Source of the DNA: Streptomyces mashuensis
Lineage (GTDB): Bacteria > Actinomycetota > Actinomycetes > Streptomycetales > Streptomycetaceae
Assembly: GCF_014654785.1 (NCBI RefSeq)
Contig: NZ_BNBD01000004.1
Location: 310,001-374,000 of the forward strand
Direction of reading: 5' to 3'
Length of the DNA stretch: 64,000 bases
The position numbers and the translations under genes are program-made. Under the pieces are notes generated by a model, which saw nothing but the letters and a program-made list of their open reading frames with translations, did not search any database and was not told the origin of the DNA. Positions 33,760 through 43,244 of the stretch are shown in pieces (the first letter of the stretch is position 1; each line of letters begins with the position of its first letter).

Positions 33760-34451
33760 GGGTCGGGCACACCTTCACCCGCCACTTCGACCTCGAGACA
33801 CGGCAGCACGAGCTGTTCGGGATGGACCTCGGTGAGGGGCCGTCCCGCCGCGTCCTGGTGACCGGTGCCGTGATCTACGCGGTCTGGGTGGGTGGGCTGC
33901 TGCTCGTCTTCGGCGTCCCGTCGAAGTTCCTCTTCACCCTCTACTTCGCCCCGCCCGCGCTGATCACCTTCTACGGCTCGCAGCGCTCCCGCCGCAACGA
34001 GCGCCGCTGGAACCTGACCCAGTGGGCTCTCGCGGTGCGCTACCTGACGGTCGGCCACCGCCCCGTCGTCAACGGCGGCCGGCGCGCCGCCGACCGCAGC
34101 GAGTGGCTGCCGCTCCGCGCCCGCCTCGGCGACCGCAGCGAGGAGTTCCTGGCGCTGCCCGGCATGGGCGTCTTCGAGGGCGTGCTCGGCGGCGACGAAC
34201 CGAAGTCCACCGCGGGCCGGCCCGTCCGGCTCGACGCCCGGCCGCGCCTGTACGGCCCCGACCACGTCTACCGCGCCCGCATGCGCACCATGTCCGCCAA
34301 GGACCGCAAGGCCGCCGAACAGCAGGCCGCCCGGCACCGCGCCGAACGGCAGGCCGGGGCCGCGCCGCAGGCGTGGACGGGCGGCCGCCCGGCGCCCATG
34401 CCCGCCCCGCTCGCCGCCCAGCGGGCCAGGGCCGGCCAGGAAGGTACGTGA
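33756..34451 (+). CDS. TcpE-like membrane protein
   Basis: 231 aa, ATG at 33756. Two adjacent membrane segments (residues ~30-70: VLVTGAVIYAVWVGGLLLVFGV and FLFTLYFAPPALITFYG) are followed by a basic cytosolic domain with KDRKAAEQQAARHRAERQ. This arrangement matches the TcpE family of Gram-positive conjugation systems, which places the VirB4-like ATPase at the membrane. The VirB4-like gene begins within its stop codon (GTGA). Confidence 0.75.
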   Translation: MRVGHTFTRHFDLETRQHELFGMDLGEGPSRRVLVTGAVIYAVWVGGLLLVFGVPSKFLFTLYFAPPALITFYGSQRSRRNERRWNLTQWALAVRYLTVGHRPVVNGGRRAADRSEWLPLRARLGDRSEEFLALPGMGVFEGVLGGDEPKSTAGRPVRLDARPRLYGPDHVYRARMRTMSAKDRKAAEQQAARHRAERQAGAAPQAWTGGRPAPMPAPLAAQRARAGQEGT

Positions 34452-37009
34452 GGTACGCCATGAAGTTCACCAAGGGCATCGCCCGCTTCCTCGGGGTCGA
34501 CGGCGACCGGTCCGCCCCGCCGCCCCGCTACGTCGCCCTCGCCGACGGCCTCGTCATCACCGAGACGCACGCCGAGGCGTGGTTCGTCCTCGGCAGCTCC
34601 AACACCGACCTGATGTCGGAGTCGGCGCGCGACGCCGAGCACGACCAGGCCAGCAGCGCCCTCGCCCGTACCCTCTCCGGCTACGACTGCCACCTGAAGG
34701 TGCTGTGGGCGCCGCTCAACGCCGAGGAGTACCGGGCCGAGGCGGACACCCTCTTCTCCGCCGGCCGCTACGCCGACTGGGCCGGCATGCGCGTCGAACG
34801 GCTGCACCAGCTGGAGCTCCCCACCCGGCTGCTGCTGCTCGGCGTACGGCTGTCCGAGCGCGCCACGCAGGCGAAGGCGCGCGGCAGCCGCGGCGTGCAG
34901 GAGGCCCTGGGCATCGGTTCGACGTCGGTGTCGCAGAAGGAGATCGCCCGCCTCGACGCGCTCACCCGCCGACTGGGCCGGCAGCTGGAGACGACGCCGT
35001 GGAAGGCCCAGCCGGCCACCGTCGAGATGCTCGCCTGGATGATCGCCCGCGAGCAGCGCCGCAACACCGTCCTGCCGAACCCCGACGCCGACGGAATGAT
35101 CACGGGCGCCAAGCTCGCCCAGCTCACCCGCGGCCGCGTCCTGCCGTACCCCGACCACCTGCGCGTCGTCGACCAGCGCGGCGACACCACGACGTGGGTC
35201 GCGGTGCTCACCATGGACGGCTTCCCGGAGGAGATGGAGTCGCCGGGCGCCGGCGAGTGGCTGCGGGCCGTCGCCGAGATCACGTACGTGCCCGAGTACG
35301 GCGACGACGACGAGAACGCCCGCGACATCCAGGTCAAGCCGGTCAACCCCGAGCCGTCGGTCCGCTTCAAGGTGCTGCACAAGCGCGACGCCCTCAAGCA
35401 GATCGACGAGGTGCGCCGCCTCGCCAAGGAGCAGCGGCAGAGCGCCGCCAAGCACTCCGCCGGCGAGACCGCGCAGGAGATCGAGGAGACCGAGGAGACG
35501 ATGGCGGTCCTCTCGCGCGACATGAAGCGCGAGGACGTCACCCTCATGGAGGACCACCCGCGCCTCATCGTCACCAGCGACATCTCGCTGGAGGACCTGC
35601 GGGCCCGCTGCGACGCCGTCATCGGCTTCTACGGCGGCATCGGCATCGAGGTGAGCGTCGCCGCCGAGGAGCAGCGCGAGCTGTGGCTGGAGGCGCAGCC
35701 CGGCGACATGCTGCGCGTGCCCGACCTGGTGCACACGCGCACGGTCGGCGCGTTCGCCGGCTCCTGGTTCTGGGGCGGCGCGTCGGTCGGCGACGACACC
35801 GGCCCGATCATCGGCTACCTCACCGGCTCCACGCCCGGCGTGGTCCGCAACGACCTCACCGGCGGTTCCGAGCGCGGCGACGCGACGACGACCGCGTTCA
35901 TCGGCCGAAGCGGCCGCGGCAAGACGACCGCCATGATGCTGTCGCTGCTGGACTCCGGGTTCCGCGGCTCGTTCGTCCTCGCCCTGGACTTCAAGGGCGA
36001 CATGGGCGGCCTGGTGTCGGCCGGACAGCGCTACGGACTGAACGCCCACCTGATCGAGACGGGCGCCGAGTACGCGGGCGTGGCCGACCTGTTCACGCTG
36101 CTGTCGGGCGAGAGCGCCGAACGCGCGCAGACCGAGGTCCCGGCGCAGCTGGGCATCGCCCTGCCGCAGCACCTGCGGATGCGGGGCGCGGAGACGCCCA
36201 TCCAGAGCGCGGTCAACGAGGTCATCGCCGACGGCGAACCGGCGACGTGGAAGGTCATCGAGCGGCTGCGGCGGTCGACGGACGAACTGGCCCGCGAGGC
36301 CGGCGACGCCCTGTACGAGCTGTCGCTCACCGGCCTCGGCGCGCCCTTCATGGGCCGGCCCTCCGGCTCCACGCTCATCACGCCCACGCCCGGCATCTGG
36401 GTCGTGCAGGTGCCCGGCATCACGCTGCCGTCGCCGGACGACGACCGCGACGACTGGTCGGTGCACCAGCGCCTCTCGGTCGCGCTGGTCCACTCGCTGC
36501 TGGCCTACGGCATCAGCATGGCCGGCCGGAAGGACCTCCGCGGCCTGCGCAAGGTCGTGGCGGTGCCCGAGGTGCACGTCCTGACGGCGACGCGCGAGGG
36601 CAGCTCGTTCCTCCAGTACATCGCCCGTGTCGGCCGCGCCCTGCACACCGCCCTGGTCGTCGACACGCAGGACCCCGAGTCGCTGGCCGGCCTGACGGGC
36701 CTGGTGGAGCAGATGACGACGGTCTTCGGCTTCCAGCTGACCACGCCCGAGCAGCAGGACGCGATGGCGGCCCTGCTGGACCTGCCGAAGGGCCCGCACA
36801 CGCGCCAGCTGATCCAGGCGATCGGCGTCGACGTCACGCAGGAGATCCGGCACGGCCACTGCATCATGCGCGACCGCCGGTTCAGCAGCGCGACGGTGCA
36901 GTTCGACGTGCCGTCGCTGGAACTGCTGGAGCTGCTCAGCACGACGCCGCGGACGGCGGCGGCGCCCGTGTCGACGGCGAAGCCCGAGCCGCAGGGGGCG
37001 ATCGCGTGA
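34448..37009 (+). CDS. VirB4/TraC-like secretion ATPase
   Basis: 853 aa from the GTG at 34448 (an ATG at 34460 is an alternative). Residues ~1-400 form the TcpF/CagE-like N-domain. The ATPase part has Walker A in TAFIGRSGRGKTTAMM (~483-490), a Walker B-like FVLALDFKGDMGG, and a second hydrophobic acidic motif KVVAVPEVHVLTA. It should energise assembly and transport. From memory, the similar membrane-associated ATPase of the S. coelicolor cmd operon affects chromosome condensation and differentiation, so a developmental role is also possible. Confidence 0.88.
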   Translation: MRYAMKFTKGIARFLGVDGDRSAPPPRYVALADGLVITETHAEAWFVLGSSNTDLMSESARDAEHDQASSALARTLSGYDCHLKVLWAPLNAEEYRAEADTLFSAGRYADWAGMRVERLHQLELPTRLLLLGVRLSERATQAKARGSRGVQEALGIGSTSVSQKEIARLDALTRRLGRQLETTPWKAQPATVEMLAWMIAREQRRNTVLPNPDADGMITGAKLAQLTRGRVLPYPDHLRVVDQRGDTTTWVAVLTMDGFPEEMESPGAGEWLRAVAEITYVPEYGDDDENARDIQVKPVNPEPSVRFKVLHKRDALKQIDEVRRLAKEQRQSAAKHSAGETAQEIEETEETMAVLSRDMKREDVTLMEDHPRLIVTSDISLEDLRARCDAVIGFYGGIGIEVSVAAEEQRELWLEAQPGDMLRVPDLVHTRTVGAFAGSWFWGGASVGDDTGPIIGYLTGSTPGVVRNDLTGGSERGDATTTAFIGRSGRGKTTAMMLSLLDSGFRGSFVLALDFKGDMGGLVSAGQRYGLNAHLIETGAEYAGVADLFTLLSGESAERAQTEVPAQLGIALPQHLRMRGAETPIQSAVNEVIADGEPATWKVIERLRRSTDELAREAGDALYELSLTGLGAPFMGRPSGSTLITPTPGIWVVQVPGITLPSPDDDRDDWSVHQRLSVALVHSLLAYGISMAGRKDLRGLRKVVAVPEVHVLTATREGSSFLQYIARVGRALHTALVVDTQDPESLAGLTGLVEQMTTVFGFQLTTPEQQDAMAALLDLPKGPHTRQLIQAIGVDVTQEIRHGHCIMRDRRFSSATVQFDVPSLELLELLSTTPRTAAAPVSTAKPEPQGAIA

Positions 37010-37560
37010 GGCGCACGGCGGCGGTGGCCGCGGCCCTGACCGTGTCGGCGGTATCGGCGCTGGCGGTCACCGGGTGCTCGTCCTCCGGGAAGAGCACCCC
37101 GGGCGGCGTGACGAAGGAGGAGCGCGCCCGCGCCGACGCGGAGGCGGCGGCCCGGGCGAAGGACGAGGCGGCGATGAAGGACGTCGCCCTTCGGTACGTC
37201 AAGGCCGATCTCGCTGGGGACGCGGAGACGAGATGCGGCTTGAGGACGGAGACCAAGCTGACTCGGTCGGAGTGCCTGGAAACCTACCGGGACTCCCGCA
37301 GTAAGCCCGAGGAAGGCGTCACTGTCACTGTCGAGGGCGGACCGGTGGACGTGGGACCGATCAGGAACCACTCCGCGGGTACGGGCTTGATGCTCACACA
37401 GAAGACCGTCGTCGACGGCCACGCCTACTACAGGCGGGAGGCCATACGCATGGTCAAGGTCGAGGGGAAGTGGCTCGTCGACCAAGTAGCGCTGGCCGAC
37501 GACGAGGCGATGGCGAGCGCCGTCCCCGTCCGCAGCGCCCTGATGAGGCCCGCGGCATGA
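37006..37560 (+). CDS. Lipoprotein of the secretion locus
   Basis: 184 aa from the GTG at 37006, overlapping the previous stop. The signal peptide VRRTAAVAAALTVSAVSALAV ends in the lipobox VTGC (Cys about residue 24). The mature domain (about residues 60-170) has an NTF2-like pattern: KDVALRYVKADLAGDAETRCGL, REAIRMVKVEGKWLVDQV. It is probably a surface-exposed accessory subunit like VirB7. It overlaps the next gene by ATGA. Confidence 0.8.
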   Translation: MRRTAAVAAALTVSAVSALAVTGCSSSGKSTPGGVTKEERARADAEAAARAKDEAAMKDVALRYVKADLAGDAETRCGLRTETKLTRSECLETYRDSRSKPEEGVTVTVEGGPVDVGPIRNHSAGTGLMLTQKTVVDGHAYYRREAIRMVKVEGKWLVDQVALADDEAMASAVPVRSALMRPAA

Positions 37561-39716
37561 GACTCCCCCGACTCCCCCGATTCCGGAACATCGCCATCCC
37601 CCTCCTCGGCGCCCTCACCACCATCATGGTGACGGCCGGGGCGGCCGCCGCCGACGACGACAAGTACAAGAAGTACAACCCCGCGGGCATCGGCGACCTG
37701 CTCCGCACCCCGCGCGTCGGCGAGGGCAGCGGCCACACCCTCTACGAGCTGTACGGCTCGGCCCGCTACTTCCGGCTCGACGCCGAGCTGGGCTGGCGGG
37801 ACGTCGGCTGGCAGATCCTGCAGGGCATCGCCTCGCTCTTCATGGGCCTGACCGTGTGGGTCGCCCAGTCGGCCGTCGTCGCCGTCCAGTGGACGCTGAA
37901 CTTCACCGACGTCTCCGGCATCCGCAACGCCATCACCGACGCGATAACCGGCGCCGGCAAGGAGGCCGGCGAGACGCTGCTGCCCTCGGCCCTCGCGGTG
38001 GGCGCCCTGGTGGCCTGGGCCAACCACCGCAAGGCCAACGGCAGCTATCTCAGCCAGCTCGGCTGGGTGGCGGCCGCCGGCGTCCTCGCCGTGTCGCTGA
38101 TCAGCACGCCCGGCGTGTGGGTCGACGGCATCGACAGCGTCCGCAACGTCGGCTCCAGCGTCGCCATGAAGGCTGCCGCCGCCGGCATGAAGGGCGACAA
38201 CAAGGAGCCCATCGCCGTCGACGGCGCCGACCTGGGCGACGCCGGCAAGGGCGCGAGCGAGGCGGAGAAGAAGAACCTGCTCGTGCGGCAGGCCAGCGAC
38301 GCCGTCTGGCGCTCGTACGTCGTCACCCCCTGGTGCATCGCCGAGTTCGGCAACCTCGACACCTGCAAGGAGTTCGGCCAGGACGTCCTGAAGCGCACCG
38401 ACAAGCCGACCGACGAGGACTTCGACGACGACCGCAAGCGGTTCCTCAGCCAGGACATGAGCGACGGGAAGATCGGCATGCCCGCCATGCACTGGCGGCA
38501 GGGCAAGGACGCCGGCCGGGTCACCGTGTGCATCGCGGCCTTCATCTGCGCCCTGATGTTCGCCGTCCTCGCCATCGCCCTGGCCTTCGCGTCCCTCGCC
38601 TCGCTGATCGGCGCCATGATGCTGCTGCTCGCGGGCGTCGTCTTCGCCTGCCTCTGGGTGATCCCCGGGCGGCCGCGGCAGTGGGGCCTGCGCTGGTTCG
38701 ACGCGCTGCTGGGCTTCGCGCTCCAGTCGTTCGTCAGCACGATGGTGCTCGGCGTCGTCCTGGTGCTGAACACCGTCAGCATCGGGCTGATGGGCCAGTA
38801 CGGCTACTTCGCCGCCATCGGCGTCAGCATCACCACGGCCATCGTGGCGCTCAAGTTCCGCGCGGTCATGGAGAGCATCGTCGGTGTCACCGGCGCGCTG
38901 TCGCCGGGCGCCTCGGCGGCCGGCATGGCCCTCGGCCGCGGCGCCAGCCGGCTCGCCGGCCGGGCGACCGGCTGGACGGCCCGGAAGACGGGCCGCGCGG
39001 CCGGCTGGGCCGGCCGGAAGGCGGGCGGCGCAGCAATGGGGGCTGCGCGGGCCGGTGCGAAGGCCGGCGCACGCGCCTTCGACGACAAGGTCTCGCACGT
39101 CGGCAAGGCCATGGGCCTCAGCTCCTGGTACGCCGCCAACGCCCACCGCCCGGTCGCCGAAGGCGGCCTGGGCAAGAAGCCCGGCGCGGGTGGTGGCGCC
39201 GACGGCGCCTCGGCCGCGGGACGTGGCGGGGCCGTCGGCCGCGCCGCGGCGGCCGGTGCCCCTGCCGGCCGTACGATCGCGACGCTGCCGGACCGGCGGA
39301 CGACGGCGGTCGGCAACGTCCGCCCGCGCACCACGCTCCGCTCCGAGCAACGGCAGGGACAGCGGCAGGACGGCGCGGGTGCGCAGAACGCCGCGGTGAA
39401 GAACGCCGCCGTGAAGAACGCCACGGTCGGCAGGACGACCCGCCCGGCCAACGGCCAGAACGGTCAGACCGGCCAGACCGGCCAGCAGAAGAACGCCACC
39501 GGGAAGAGCACCGCCGCCCGGCGCCCCGCCACGCCGCAGGGCCGCGGCCAGGACGCCTACCGCTTCCGTACGGCCCCGCGGCCGCACAACGCGGCACGCC
39601 AGCAGCGCATCGGCGACGCCCGCCGGGCGGCCCTGGCGGGCGGCTCGGCCCAGGTGAATCGTTCCGGCGGTGCCCCCGCCGCCCCGTCCGGCCGCCGCCC
39701 CAGGAAGAACAGGTGA
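37557..39716 (+). CDS. VirB6/TrbL-like polytopic membrane protein
   Basis: 719 aa, ATG at 37557 within the preceding stop. A signal-like N-terminus (NIAIPLLGALTTIMVTAGAA) is followed by about seven transmembrane helices up to residue ~450, including FICALMFAVLAIALAF and LVLNTVSIGLM. The remaining ~270 residues are a basic Gly/Ala/Arg/Gln-rich tail (GRAAGWAGRKAGG, NGQTGQTGQQKNATGK) suited to DNA or wall contact. The topology matches VirB6/TrbL channel proteins. Confidence 0.8.
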   Translation: MRLPRLPRFRNIAIPLLGALTTIMVTAGAAAADDDKYKKYNPAGIGDLLRTPRVGEGSGHTLYELYGSARYFRLDAELGWRDVGWQILQGIASLFMGLTVWVAQSAVVAVQWTLNFTDVSGIRNAITDAITGAGKEAGETLLPSALAVGALVAWANHRKANGSYLSQLGWVAAAGVLAVSLISTPGVWVDGIDSVRNVGSSVAMKAAAAGMKGDNKEPIAVDGADLGDAGKGASEAEKKNLLVRQASDAVWRSYVVTPWCIAEFGNLDTCKEFGQDVLKRTDKPTDEDFDDDRKRFLSQDMSDGKIGMPAMHWRQGKDAGRVTVCIAAFICALMFAVLAIALAFASLASLIGAMMLLLAGVVFACLWVIPGRPRQWGLRWFDALLGFALQSFVSTMVLGVVLVLNTVSIGLMGQYGYFAAIGVSITTAIVALKFRAVMESIVGVTGALSPGASAAGMALGRGASRLAGRATGWTARKTGRAAGWAGRKAGGAAMGAARAGAKAGARAFDDKVSHVGKAMGLSSWYAANAHRPVAEGGLGKKPGAGGGADGASAAGRGGAVGRAAAAGAPAGRTIATLPDRRTTAVGNVRPRTTLRSEQRQGQRQDGAGAQNAAVKNAAVKNATVGRTTRPANGQNGQTGQTGQQKNATGKSTAARRPATPQGRGQDAYRFRTAPRPHNAARQQRIGDARRAALAGGSAQVNRSGGAPAAPSGRRPRKNR

Positions 39717-39723
39717 GCAGGGA

Positions 39724-40527
39724 GTGAGCAAGGAGCGGAAGCCGCAGGACCCGGCCGAGTGGCGGGAGCTGCTGCGGACCCCGTACGACTACCCGGACGA
39801 GATCGAGGAGGTCGGCAAGCGGTCGCTGCGCCGCCGCGCCCGCAAGATCTACCGCCAGGACAAGAAGGTGGAGGTCAAGCGGCGCCTGGCGGAGGAACGC
39901 CGCCGCGAGCCGGTGACGGCGGGCGGCGCCATCGTGGTGATCGCCGGTTTCCTCCTGCTGGGCGCGGCCGTGCAGCACTGGTGGCCGGAGGACGAGCGCC
40001 CGCCCGCGAAGGTCGTCCGGGCGGGCGGCGGGCCGGACGCACAGAGCGAGAAGGCGGACGCCAAGGGGCCCGGCACGCCGGGCGCCTCGGCCGCCCCGTC
40101 GCCGTCGCCCTCCGCGTCCGTGGCGGTGCCTGTCGACCTCGGCAAGCCGGAGACGGCGGCGGAGGGGTGGGCGAAGGTCTACTGGGCCCGCAACCCTCCG
40201 GTGGACAAGAGCCACAGGGCGGTGGTGAAGCGCGCCGCCCCCTGGATGACGCCGGCCCTGGCCGAGAACCTCGCGCAGTTCGACGACCCGGCCTGGAACG
40301 AGCTGGTGTCGAACGGCGGCGTGTCCACCGTCGACCACGTCACCGTCGGCCCGGCCGACGACGACCGCGTGCGCAGCCAGGCGGACACGCCGGCGCGGGT
40401 GTGGCGCAGGGTCACGGTCGAGACGACCGTCGCGGGCTACCGCACGTACAACGAGAAGAAGGTCCTGCTCACCGAGATCACGCGCGGCGGCGCCGGGTGG
40501 CGCGTGGGCCGGATCCTGGGGGTCTGA
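39724..40527 (+). CDS. Second VirB8-like single-pass protein
   Basis: 267 aa from the GTG at 39724. The cytosolic N-terminus is strongly basic (KRSLRRRARKIYRQDKKVEVKRRL). A membrane helix at ~66-83 (GGAIVVIAGFLLLGAAV) is followed by a Ser/Pro linker. The C-terminal domain (~150-267: AAEGWAKVYWARNPP, RVWRRVTVETTVAGYRTYNEKKVLLTEITRGG) has an NTF2-like pattern. It may form a mixed scaffold with the 32131 product. Confidence 0.7.
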   Translation: MSKERKPQDPAEWRELLRTPYDYPDEIEEVGKRSLRRRARKIYRQDKKVEVKRRLAEERRREPVTAGGAIVVIAGFLLLGAAVQHWWPEDERPPAKVVRAGGGPDAQSEKADAKGPGTPGASAAPSPSPSASVAVPVDLGKPETAAEGWAKVYWARNPPVDKSHRAVVKRAAPWMTPALAENLAQFDDPAWNELVSNGGVSTVDHVTVGPADDDRVRSQADTPARVWRRVTVETTVAGYRTYNEKKVLLTEITRGGAGWRVGRILGV

Positions 40528-40531
40528 GCCG

Positions 40532-41800
40532 GTGGACGGACGTCAGGCGATAGCCCTGGCGGCTGGGGGAGCCCGGCGTGCCCTGATGGTGAAGATCGGG
40601 GTGCCCCTCGCCGCCATCGGCATCTTCGCGCTCATCATCTTCGGCGCCATGGCCGGCATCGGCGGGGGCTCGGCCTCCGCCGCCGGCTGCGGCGAACGCG
40701 GCCTGCCCGCCGACGACGGCCCGCACGGCAACGGCGGCCAGGGCGACCCCAACGGCGGTGCGAACAAGGACCTGCGGGCCAAGCAGGTCACCAACGCCAA
40801 GATCATCGACCAGGTGGCCGTCGACGGCAAGCTGCCCGGCCGGGCCACGCTCATCGCGCTGATGACGGCGCTGACCGAGTCGCAGCTCGACAACATCGAC
40901 AAGGGCGACCGCGACTCGCTGGGCCTGTTCCAGCAGCGCCCGTCGTCGGGCTGGGGCACGCGCGAGCAGATCCTCGACCCGAAGTACGCCGCGAAGATGT
41001 TCTTCTTCGGCGGCGACAGCGGCGACCCGCCCGGCCTCGCGGACATCCGGTGGGAAACCATGTCCCTCAACGACGCGGCCCAGGCGGTCCAGCGGTCAGG
41101 CTTCCCGAACGCGTACGCGCCGAAGGAGACGCAGGCCCGCAGCATCGCCAAGGAAGCGGGCATCGACCTGGAGCGACGCGGTGAGAACCACCCGCCGCAG
41201 CCGGGGAAGAAAGGTTCCGGCAGGGGCAGCAGCACGGGCCGGGGCCACGAGAACGGCAAGGCCGACGGGACGGACCCGGACGAGCCGAAGGACACGGACG
41301 GCGGCGACGACAACGGCGACTGCGGCACCGGCGACGCGCCGGGGACCCCGGGGAAGCCGGGCGACGCGTTCCACGACGGGAAGGCGAACTGGCCGGCGGT
41401 GGTGAAGAACCGCAGCTCGACGGCGGAAGCGATCGCCTACGCCCGGAAGGAAGCGGAGACCCACCACTCGATCTGGTACCAGCGCTGCCTCGCCTTCACG
41501 TCGATCGCCTACGGCTGGAACTCGTCGGGCACGCCGTTCGCCATCGACCACTACCAGGAGGTGATGCCGAAGGAGATGCGGCACGACGGCGACCGCAACC
41601 CGCCGCCGGGCGCGCTGATGTTCTGGGACACCGGGCACCGGGCGGGCCACGTGGCCATCTACGTGGGCGACGGCAAGATCGCGTCGAACGACATCGGCAC
41701 ACCGGGGGAGATCTCGATCGTCCCGGCCACCGACATCGAGACGAAGTGGAGGGCGAAGTACCTGGGCTGGTCGCCCCCCTATTACCCCAACGCGGGCTGA
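40532..41800 (+). CDS. Two-domain peptidoglycan hydrolase (SLT-like plus CHAP/NlpC-like)
   Basis: 422 aa from the GTG at 40532. A membrane helix (~23-45) is followed by a lytic-transglycosylase-like region (~100-190) with the likely catalytic Glu in MTALTESQLDN and the GLFQQRPSSGWGT loop. After a charged Gly/Asp linker, the C-terminal amidase/peptidase domain has Cys in YQRCLAFTS and His in RAGHVAIYVGDG. It would open the wall for the apparatus, the VirB1 role. It is the last gene of the tightly packed operon. Confidence 0.87.
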   Translation: MDGRQAIALAAGGARRALMVKIGVPLAAIGIFALIIFGAMAGIGGGSASAAGCGERGLPADDGPHGNGGQGDPNGGANKDLRAKQVTNAKIIDQVAVDGKLPGRATLIALMTALTESQLDNIDKGDRDSLGLFQQRPSSGWGTREQILDPKYAAKMFFFGGDSGDPPGLADIRWETMSLNDAAQAVQRSGFPNAYAPKETQARSIAKEAGIDLERRGENHPPQPGKKGSGRGSSTGRGHENGKADGTDPDEPKDTDGGDDNGDCGTGDAPGTPGKPGDAFHDGKANWPAVVKNRSSTAEAIAYARKEAETHHSIWYQRCLAFTSIAYGWNSSGTPFAIDHYQEVMPKEMRHDGDRNPPPGALMFWDTGHRAGHVAIYVGDGKIASNDIGTPGEISIVPATDIETKWRAKYLGWSPPYYPNAG

Positions 41801-41861
41801 CCCGGTCATGATTACCGGGCCGGGCCGGGCCGGAGCCGGCCGGCGTAAGTGAGGATTGACC

Positions 41862-43244
41862 ATGCCTGTCGTGACGGACCCCGAGTCGGTCCCCCTGACG
41901 CCCGTCTACACCGTCGTGATCAGCGCGACGGGTGAGGCGACGGTCGAGGGCGAACCGGTGGACCTTCTGCCGGGCCAGGACGCGAGAACGTCGGCCCTGG
42001 CCGACATCCGCGTCCGCGCGGCCCGCCGGGGTCACCCCATACGCATCAACGCGAAGGAACCGGACGGCTCGGTCTGGCCCCTGATAGTCGACCACGACGG
42101 CGCGGTCACGCCCTTGGACAGCCCACATCCGGTGCCGCCGGCGGCGGGGCCGAGCGTGGAGGCGGTGCCGGGTGCGGCGGGACCGGGCGCGGTGGCGGTG
42201 GCGGAGGGTGCCTCGGATGCGGGGCGGGCGTCGGCGTCCTCTGCCGTTTCGGAGCCCGCGCCCGGGCCGGGCGCGGTCGCGGCCCCCGCGCCGGGGCCCG
42301 CCCCGAATGCGGTGCCGGCATCGGCGGCCTCCGCGGGGCCGGGTGCGACGGCGCCCGTCGCGGCCGAGCCGGGGCTGGCCGCGCCCGTGGCGGGGGCTGG
42401 CCATGCGTCGACCCAGGTCGCCGGGCCGGCGCGAGTGCCGAGTGCGGCGGGGCCCACGGTGGCGGTGCCGGAGGGCGCCCCGGATGCGGGGCCGGCGCTG
42501 GCGTCCACCGCCGTTACGGCACCCGCGCCGGGGCTGGGCGCGGCGGCGCCTGTCGCGGTGGAGCCGAGTGCTGCGGTGCCCGTTGGGGTGCCGGAGGGTG
42601 CCCCCGAGCCGGGGCCGACGGCTGCGCCCGCGCCGGAGACTGCCCTCGCCCCGGCCCCGGCCCCGGCGCCGCAGCCGACCGACGTGCCGGCCGTGGCGCC
42701 CGCGCCCGACGCCGCCCCGGCCCAGCAGCATGCCTCCGCCCCGGCGTCTGAGTCCGGCGCAGCGCCGGCAGCCGTGGCGGAGCCCGAACCGGCCCCGACC
42801 GCCGCACCCGTAGCGGCGCCGGCACCGGCGCCCTCCCCCTTCACACCTGCCCCCGCCGTGCCCCCGCTGGAGCCGGGGCATGCCGCGCTTCTCTCGCGCA
42901 TCGTCACCGCCGAGCTGCGCGGCGACTTGCGGGCCGCCGCGCAGGATGCGGAGGAGCTGGAGGACGCGCTGACCGCCGAGTACGGGCCGTTGCACCCGCA
43001 TTCCGCGGGGGCGCTCGCTACGCGGGCGTGGCTGTCGTTGCTGCTGCGGGACGACTGGGCCAAGGCCACGCGGCTCCACATCCGTACCGCCGAGCGCTGG
43101 CAGGCGATCGGTGCGCCCGAGGGCGACGTCCGGCGCGCAGCACGCAACGCACACGCCGCCTGGTCCCGGCTGCGGGCCGCCGATCCCACTGCCGCGGACG
43201 AGCTGCGCCCGTCGCTTGCCCGTATTGCCGCACTCACGGCGTAG
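41862..43244 (+). CDS. Pro/Ala-rich repeat protein with C-terminal TPR-like region
   Basis: 460 aa, ATG at 41862 after GTGAGGAT. Residues 1-85 are a compact domain (VYTVVISATGEATVEGEPV, ALADIRVRAARRGHPIRINAKEPDGSVWPLIVDHDGAV). Residues ~90-330 are Pro/Ala/Gly/Val-rich with degenerate ~75-residue repeats (VPGAAGPGAVAVAEGASDAG recurs as VPSAAGPTVAVPEGAPDAG). Residues ~345-460 are TPR-like helices (ELRGDLRAAAQDAEELEDALTAEYGPLHPHSAGAL). It is probably a cytosolic accessory protein of the secretion locus, 61 bp behind it. The 3' end is partly duplicated downstream. Confidence 0.7.
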   Translation: MPVVTDPESVPLTPVYTVVISATGEATVEGEPVDLLPGQDARTSALADIRVRAARRGHPIRINAKEPDGSVWPLIVDHDGAVTPLDSPHPVPPAAGPSVEAVPGAAGPGAVAVAEGASDAGRASASSAVSEPAPGPGAVAAPAPGPAPNAVPASAASAGPGATAPVAAEPGLAAPVAGAGHASTQVAGPARVPSAAGPTVAVPEGAPDAGPALASTAVTAPAPGLGAAAPVAVEPSAAVPVGVPEGAPEPGPTAAPAPETALAPAPAPAPQPTDVPAVAPAPDAAPAQQHASAPASESGAAPAAVAEPEPAPTAAPVAAPAPAPSPFTPAPAVPPLEPGHAALLSRIVTAELRGDLRAAAQDAEELEDALTAEYGPLHPHSAGALATRAWLSLLLRDDWAKATRLHIRTAERWQAIGAPEGDVRRAARNAHAAWSRLRAADPTAADELRPSLARIAALTA

